From Microcebus murinus (taxonomy: Eukaryota; Chordata; Mammalia; Primates; Cheirogaleidae), in NCBI RefSeq assembly GCF_040939455.1, contig NC_134108.1, positions 46,499,501 through 46,563,500 of the forward strand: a stretch of 64,000 bases of DNA. Direction: 5' to 3'. The notes beneath the pieces are model-generated. The model was not told the origin of the DNA. It was given only the letters and a program-made list of their open reading frames with translations, and did no database searches. Positions within the stretch are counted from its first letter, which is position 1, and every line of letters begins with the position of its first letter. Below are positions 57,918 through 64,000 of this stretch, one piece after another. The position numbers were made by a program, and so were the translations under genes.

Positions 57918-58439
57918 AGTCACAACGAAAGGAAAGAAGGAGTACCCAGGCTTGGGAATTCCATGGTTTTGAGGAATCATCTCTGGAACGCAGGGATGCA
58001 GTTTTAGTGGATCAGAAGGGCAAAATAATACCCTGGGGCCAGCCAACTGTAAACTATCCTGGGCAGTGACAGAGACCTCACAAGATGCTTAGCCTGGATC
58101 CTGAGAAACTTCTCAGGAACAGTGGCAAACCTGAATCAGCTGTGGTGGCCTATCTGTAGATCCAGCCACAGAGCTCCGAGGACAATAGTGGTAGAACTGA
58201 GAGTAGTGGCTGATTCAAGAGGAGAAAGTAATGCAGGAAGAGAAAAGGGAGATAAACATAAGGACAATTTTTTCTTTTGTCAGGAGAAATATGACTCCGT
58301 GTTTCTAGTTAGAATGCCTTTAGAAAGGAATTTTGGAAGGCATCAAAAAGGGATCACATTATTTTATTCAAACATTTCTCACTGGGTAACAAGATCTGTC
58401 TTTCTCCCTCCACAGGGAGGATGATGCATTTTGAAAACA
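57918..58439. other. unassigned DNA
   Basis: No gene or repeat recognised. A 100-codon open frame at 58122-58424 starts only from GTG and has no known domain. Confidence 0.4.
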
Positions 58440-58745
58440 TCTAAGTGCTCCCTTGTCCCCCAGCTTTCATGTATCTTTGGCTAATGGAGAGCCCAAGGGG
58501 ATGGAAAGGAGGTAGGAGAGTGAGAGGTCAGGGTGCATTTTCCCTGGCATCCTCCCTGCGAGGTCTCCTAGGGGTGTCAGCATCCCCTGACCAATGGCCC
58601 CTCCTCTTTTCAAGGTGATCTTCTCTACATGATGCTTCCTTTTCAGATTCAGGTTGTCCTTTTCTGCTCCCAGTGCTAGACTGTCGTTCTTCCTCATTCG
58701 ACTTTGTCAATGAAAACTTTGTAAAAACTTTCCTTGGATTATCCT
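58440..58745 (-). repeat. Ancient interspersed repeat, family not named
   Basis: 'gtaggagagtgagaggtcagggtg', 'cctggcatcctccctgcgaggtctcc', 'ctcttttcaaggtgatcttctctacatgatgcttccttttcag' and 'tttgtaaaaactttcc' follow the order of a widely scattered mammalian repeat that I recognise by pattern. The strand is uncertain. Confidence 0.4.
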
Positions 58746-59369
58746 ATTTCAAGTGGGCCCTTATTTCCTTAATAGCACCAGACTGAGAGAGCAACACATT
58801 CCTTTTTCTGACGTTATCCAACTTCTGTTTCTACCTGCACAGTTCCATCTCCATATCAATCTCCTTCATTCCCAATTTTTAAGAGAGGACCAAAAAGGGT
58901 CTTTTTACCTACATCCCAATGGAAGTCTCAAAAAAGGAGCTGTCATTTAGGTCACAGATTGCTTAAGTTACTTTGGGATCAGAAAGCTTAGGTTTGAACA
59001 CTTCTTGAGTTGGACAAAAAAAAAAAAAAAAAAAACACATTTTCTGAGAAAGCCCACTTTTTTTTCAAAAGTACATATTAATATTTTATATATTTTAAAA
59101 TTGAGCCAAAATATGTCTTTTTATAGGGCCTATACATTCGTTTTAGACCTAAACCTTCAGGACTATAGAGAATATGTATTTGATTTCTCATATCTTCTTT
59201 ATTATAGGAAAAAATAGCATTTGTTGGGGACCTACTAATTGTCATATTCTGCACAGGATGCTTGCTTTCCATTTACCTCCAAGCCTGGGAGTGTTACAGA
59301 GGAAACACCTAGTAGGTGGCAAGTGGGTGGCAGATATAGTTCTGATCACAGTTTTCTCTGCCTTCAAAT
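58746..59369. other. unassigned DNA
   Basis: No gene or repeat recognised, apart from an A-run at about 59016-59034. Confidence 0.4.
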
Positions 59370-59965
59370 CAAAGCCAATTTCTCTTTAAATGTTTGAAAA
59401 CAATGATCTTACCTACCACCCCATTTTTTCCTTCTTTGGGTTAAAAGTATGCAGTGGCTTAACTATTCCTTGAGTAAGGTCATTTTTAATCGCTTTCACA
59501 TTAGGCCACTATACACTCAATGTGGTCATTTACAGTAACTAATCCTCTTATTTTTGGGTGTTCAGAACCAAATGCAATTCACTCAGGACCACCAAGCCTT
59601 TGCTACCCTCTGAGCAAGCTGCCTAAGGGCAACTGCTCTTTGAAACCCACATCATACTTTTAACTCATGCATAACTGAAGTCCTCCTATTCTTTTCTAGA
59701 TCTACCCAAATCCTTAATTTTGCATTTGGACTTTGAACCTGAAAGTCAAACAATGTGTTGTTTTTCCTGTTAGTATTCCCTACATCAGCTCCAACCTGTT
59801 CTTCTACCCTCCTGAGACCTCTCTGCATTCTGAGTCTGTGTACTAGCAATATCACAAAGCCAAGCAGTCTTTTGTCATCTGAATATGTCACCAAATTCAA
59901 ATAAATATCAGCATGACCACCAGAGCCTTGAAGAAAAAGAATCATGTAAGAATACCTCTTTAAAA
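59370..59965 (-). repeat. CR1/L3-type LINE relic, antisense
   Basis: The plus strand keeps the order of antisense CR1-like LINE text: a 'tgttcagaaccaaatgcaattcactcagg' piece (compare 'gaactggacacagtactccagg'), 'ctttgaacctgaaagtcaaacaatg', 'cagctccaacctgttcttctaccctcctgag' and 'gtcttttgtcatctgaatatgtcaccaaattc'. The 116-codon minus-strand frame at 59652-60002 may keep a trace of that ORF, but it matches nothing clean. Confidence 0.5.
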
Positions 59966-61989
59966 TTATTACTAAACATCTCCCTTCTCCCAAATGTTGC
60001 ACTCATGGCAAGTCCTTAACCTCTCATCCTCTATCCCTTAAGAATCCACCCCTGGCCCACAGAACTCTATGATTCATTTCCTGCAACTCTCCGCCTCTCT
60101 CCACAAGGTTCTTTATCCGCTGACATTCCTTCAAAGCCCATCACCTACTGTGTGACCTTGGTTTCATCCCATTCTAACTGCTTTTCTCATGATGTCAGTT
60201 CCCTGGAATTCTGAGAAATAAATCCCCTATCTACTCAGCATCACACCAAATACTGCAATGCTCTTTCCAAGCCTCTTCTCACGCACAAATTTGTTGAACA
60301 TGTCTTTTATATTTTTATCCAAGTCAGAGCTAAAATCTTCATCTAATTATTTAAATCTTGTGTCAGTCCAAAAAAGCTTAAGAAGTGTTTAACCTTATAA
60401 TAATATCTATCCAATGGTAATAAGTATGTAAACTCAAGGCCATACAAAGAAAAGGAAGCACTTGGAGCTTAAGTAATTACAGTCTGTATATGTTACATTT
60501 GGTGCTAAGCATTCTGGCAGCAAGAGCAAACAAGAGAACTATTCTAAATACTATAATTTCTATTATCTGCCAAAAGAAAACACAACAATTCTTTAGGAGA
60601 AATAACATTTTCCTCATACAGTGAGGCTTAATGAAAGTATTCTTTGTGACACCTAAATGGATTTTAAGCTACTTAAAAATGGGGACTATTTTTAGTGCCC
60701 TGCTGTATACTAATCTCCCCCTGATTTCTACTGTGCTTAAGAAGAGAGTGTTATGGCAGTAAAGTGTTATTTGACAAGAGCGTTAAGCAAGTGGCTTTTT
60801 CCCATGTGTGGAATAAACACGGAAAAAAAATGGATACAGTTCATGGATCTAGAAGTTATGAAAGAAGTAAACATGTTGAATAGGCCTATGAGATATTCTA
60901 AAGAGGCCAAACTTATAGGAGAAAAACATCAGCCATTTATAGAAATACAGCACAGAAGGGAGGAATGAGGAAGAAGGTTATGAAGGCACAAAGATGGAGC
61001 AAGCACAGAAGTAAAATGAAAGCTGTCAAGTTTGGGGGATACCAGAAGTTACACAGGGCAGGAGTGAGTTGCACTGCAATGCCTTAAACGGTATGCACGG
61101 TCAACACCCATTCATGTGTGGGTAACTTGCTTAAAGAGTTAATCTGACCCAGTTACCATGGTGCTCGACTTTGTCCATCTTCCCACACCGAGCTGAAGTT
61201 CTTTTTTTTATAGAAGCTATGATGTTGGACTAAACAACACACCCTTGTGGGGCACTCATTGGATTTTAATGAGCATCTGGGCAGACCCTGGGAGAGAGCT
61301 GTGTTCTCACAGCGCGAGGGCAGGCTCGATGCATTCAGCTGTTGGCACTGCTCACAGTAGATAGTGTTCTCAGGAGAAAGAGTGTTAGTAAACCTTCATT
61401 TGTGTGTGTGTGGCTGAAGAGAATTGGCTGCAAAAGAGAAGTTCAATTCTCTTGTTTCTGAAAGCAGTAAAAAAGTTTCCAAATGACTTCCTTTAATGCA
61501 TTTGGTAAGTTGCCCTCAAAGACTATTGTTTAAGCATCTTAAAATACTGGCTTAAAAGTTTCCCCTCAATAATTGTCATTACAAATAACCTAATATTTGC
61601 AAAGGATGAGTTTCTTAACAAATTTCACCACTGCCCATATTTGGGGATAATATGGTACCCCAGAGTAATCCTGGGAGAAGAGGGAGAATGGGATGTTTCA
61701 ATGGGAGTTGATATAAGCTATCTAATATAAGAACTGTCCAGAAGGATTCCTTTGTTCCTTTGACTATGTCACCAGCAACATTGAAAGTGGTGATCATGTT
61801 CCCTGTGCTTCCTCAGGAAAAGAAGAGTCAAATATAACTAGAGACAACTACCAGTAAGGGGTAAGGAGTAAGGATGAAACCGTATTTAAAAATTGAGAAA
61901 GGCGTGCAAGATAAGAATTGTGGTAAGGGCCTAGCTAAAAATAGATCACAGGTCTAGCTAAAAATAATGACAATAATTAGCCACTGTCC
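59966..61989. other. unassigned DNA
   Basis: No gene recognised. Parts near 60000-60300 (C/T-rich) and 60650-60740 may be L2 remnants but are too diverged to call. Confidence 0.4.
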
Positions 61990-62456
61990 CTCTGCTTGCT
62001 TCTCTATAATTGCCACTCTGGAGCCACATAGCTGGTGGTCATAAAGATTCTTAGCTTTCTCCATAGATAACATCACTTTTTTGAAACATTGGGGTAGTTT
62101 CTGAGACCTCTTCCAGGTCCCACATTCCAGTGGAATGGCTGATCCACCCAGACCAGTGGCCCATACTGAGGAACTGACTCAACTCGTCTTGTGACCCCCA
62201 CCCTATAACCTGGTCAGCAAAGACAACAATTTCTACAACCCTATGGTTTTGCCCCAAACCCAGCCAATTAGCAGATGCCAAACTGTCTTTAAAAACCCTG
62301 TCTCCCAAATTCTCGGGAAGGAGGATTTGAGAACTTTCTCCCATTTCTCCATTTAATGCCATACGGATTAAACTCCTTCTTTGCTGCACATCTTGCCTTC
62401 TCAGTGTATTCGCTTCCTGTTGGGCCGCGGACAAATGAACCTGGTTGGGCAGCAAC
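61990..62456 (+). mobile_element. ERV1-like LTR (probable solo LTR)
   Basis: U3-like text includes 'ccaaacccagccaattagcag', followed by TTTAAAAACCCTGTCTCCC as the promoter region near 62288. A weak polyadenylation signal, ATTAAA, lies at 62366-62373. The U5-like end 'tcttgccttctcagtgtattcgcttcctgttgggccgcgg' runs to GGCAGCAACA at about 62456. Target duplications were not found, so the ends are approximate. Open frames on the minus strand are shadows. Confidence 0.5.
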
Positions 62457-62479
62457 AAGGAGATGTTCCCAAACATTTT

Positions 62480-62828
62480 GCTTATTCTGTAACTTTGTAT
62501 ATTCTATTCCCTTCACCTAGAATATCTTTTCCTTCTCACCCCAGTCTCTGTTTTTTTGTTTTTTATACTAATACTCATCCCTTGAAATCTAGCTCACTTT
62601 GTACTTACTCTATAAAGCACTACCCAGGCATCCTAAGCAAAACTTGTTTCTCCCATCCTTGTATTAAGTCTTACCCATTGCCAAAACATTTTCTTTATCA
62701 TACTTCCATTGAAAGCCTTACATCTTCTACTCTAACTTCCACTTAAAAGTCTATCACATTATGAAATATTTCAGAAGGACTGTTTCTTATTCGCTTTTTA
62801 TTGCCATTCCTAGTACAGTGCCTAATAT
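62480..62828 (+). repeat. L2 3' end, sense
   Basis: 'ccttcacctagaatatcttttccttctcacccc', 'actcatcccttgaaatctagctcac', 'aagcactacccaggcatcctaagc' and 'attgccattcctagtacagtgcctaatattg' are L2 3'-region landmarks in order. Confidence 0.7.
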
Positions 62829-62886
62829 TGATGGATGGATGGATGGATGGATGAATGAATGAATGAATGGATGGATGAATGCATGA
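62829..62886 (+). repeat. (GGAT)n/(GAAT)n microsatellite at the L2 tail
   Basis: GATGGATGGATGGATGGATG followed by AATGAATGAATGAATGG and one more GGAT run. It continues directly from the L2 3' end, whose tail is made of TGAATG-type units. Confidence 0.9.
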
Positions 62887-64000
62887 ATAAAAACCAAAAT
62901 AGTATAGACACAGCCAAGGCAAATAAAGCTGAAAAGATTAGACATAAGGAGAAGCAGGAACAAATGGTATAGGCTGAATATAATACTACAAACTGCTAGA
63001 TACTAGAGACTGTCTGAAGTATGTGAACACTAGAGAACAAGACTAGAGCAAAAAAAGACAGAAAGTACGGTGATGTTAAAGGAAATCAGTTCATATCATA
63101 AACAAAAAGAGCAGGGACAGTAAAGGTAGTAAAAATTTTCTAGAAGTCTAGAAATAGAGCAAATAGGCACTGGGTTAGAGCAAGCCAGAGTCTAAAATTT
63201 CTGACTTTTAGGGAGCTCCTTGTATGGATTTCCTTATAGGGAACCCAACTGGGGGCCCACAGGATAGAGTGGTATACTCAGAGCCTAAAATATTGCTCTT
63301 CTCCAGGAACTAGGAAGACCCTAGCAGAGGAACTGTGGTTGTTAGAGTAGTTAAACCTGATATTTAAAAGAAAGTAAGACTTACAACCGGAAAGCTATTA
63401 CTTCCAAGGACAAGAGAGTATGTGTATGAAAACTTTATTCAGTGCCTACACTGCTATAAGTTAAGGACAGAGTGGCCAAGGAGAGGGTTGCTTAGTTCGT
63501 AAGTATTGGTCCTCACAGGGAAGTTTATCCAGCTCTGAAAGCCTAACTTTGTGTATGTATAAGCCCTGCACAACAGGGGTTCTCCCCTCTCTAAATTCTT
63601 GTGGAAAATAGTATTTTAAAAGAAGATAAAAATCTCAGAACCACTCCCATAAAGGCCTCAGACACCTGCAGAGAACTGGCCCTACAGAGCATTCATTAAG
63701 AAAATTCCGCTGGCTTCCCATAAGCAAGAGCATGCGAATTGCAACTTCAGGTCTGAAGGCTACATCTAGCTCCTAAAACTAAAGTCTGTTCCAATTCCAC
63801 ACTAATAATGAATTGGAAGTTTGTCTTCACAGGTGCAGAACAGAGATGACACAGGATCAGACATTCTTCCAACTACCCGGGGACATCTACATAATGGATG
63901 CTTCCTTCATTCCTCTTTTATCCTCTAACATTTGTCTTATCTTATGTAAAATGTAAATTTTCCTGGGTTTCACAAGAATGTAACTGTTTTATCTTGCTAC
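62887..64000. other. unassigned DNA
   Basis: No gene or repeat recognised to the end of the window. Confidence 0.4.

Noticed and set aside
59652..60002. 116-codon minus-strand frame as a gene
   Set aside because: It lies in a CR1/L3-like relic and does not align cleanly to any protein that I know.

Overview
The window reads as non-coding nuclear DNA from a strepsirrhine primate, most likely a lemur. Three Alu elements (6329, 41253 and, on the minus strand, 54981) carry a distinctive A/T-rich middle linker (…CTATAAATAGAAAGAAATTA…) that I associate with lemuriform Alus. Other elements fit a primate genome: an old monomeric Alu, L2/MIR/CR1-type relics, MaLR/ERVL LTRs, and a full-length L1 with a CpG-rich 5'UTR. 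The base composition is A+T rich apart from the L1 5'UTR. I found no convincing host protein-coding gene, rRNA, tRNA, CRISPR array or operon. The many short open frames behave like chance frames or repeat-derived frames.

Layout. 0-6 kb: old L1 relic (795-3070) and unassigned DNA. 6-9 kb: lemur Alu, MaLR-like LTR, L2 piece, and a solo class II ERV LTR with an exact 6-bp target duplication (8400-8776). 9-14 kb: MIRs, an ERV1-like LTR (about 11241-11930) and an ancient LTR-like repeat. 14-17 kb: degraded HAL1/L1 with an Alu monomer inside. 17.3-17.7 kb: broken hAT transposase-like coding fragment. 18.1 kb: exon-like minus-strand segment. 20.8-29 kb: many L2 pieces, including a striking nearly perfect 90-bp inverted repeat (26193-26765) and a 54-bp hairpin (25396-25449).

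30.28-36.87 kb: the centrepiece, a 6.55-kb full-length L1 with a 5'UTR of about 1.38 kb, open ORF1 (334 aa), open ORF2 (1291 aa) with endonuclease, reverse transcriptase and C-terminal cysteine motifs all visible, a G-rich 3'UTR, a poly(A) tail and perfect 15-bp target-site duplications. It sits inside an older LINE relic. An ATG-initiated 118-aa antisense frame lies in its 5'UTR, in a position comparable to primate L1 ORF0.

37-64 kb: more nested repeats. These include an old Alu, a young lemur Alu, an L1 split by an Alu with (AAAG)n tail, an older L1 split by an LTR-like element, an MLT2-like LTR split by an Alu, a MaLR LTR, a lemur Alu on the minus strand, a truncated L1 3' end of the same family as the full-length copy, a CR1/L3-type relic, an ERV1-like LTR and an L2 3' end with a GGAT/GAAT microsatellite.

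The only genes that work together are ORF1 and ORF2 of the L1, which would form one retrotransposition particle. Names of old repeat families come from recognition of their sequence, not from a database search; where I could not name a family I say so.
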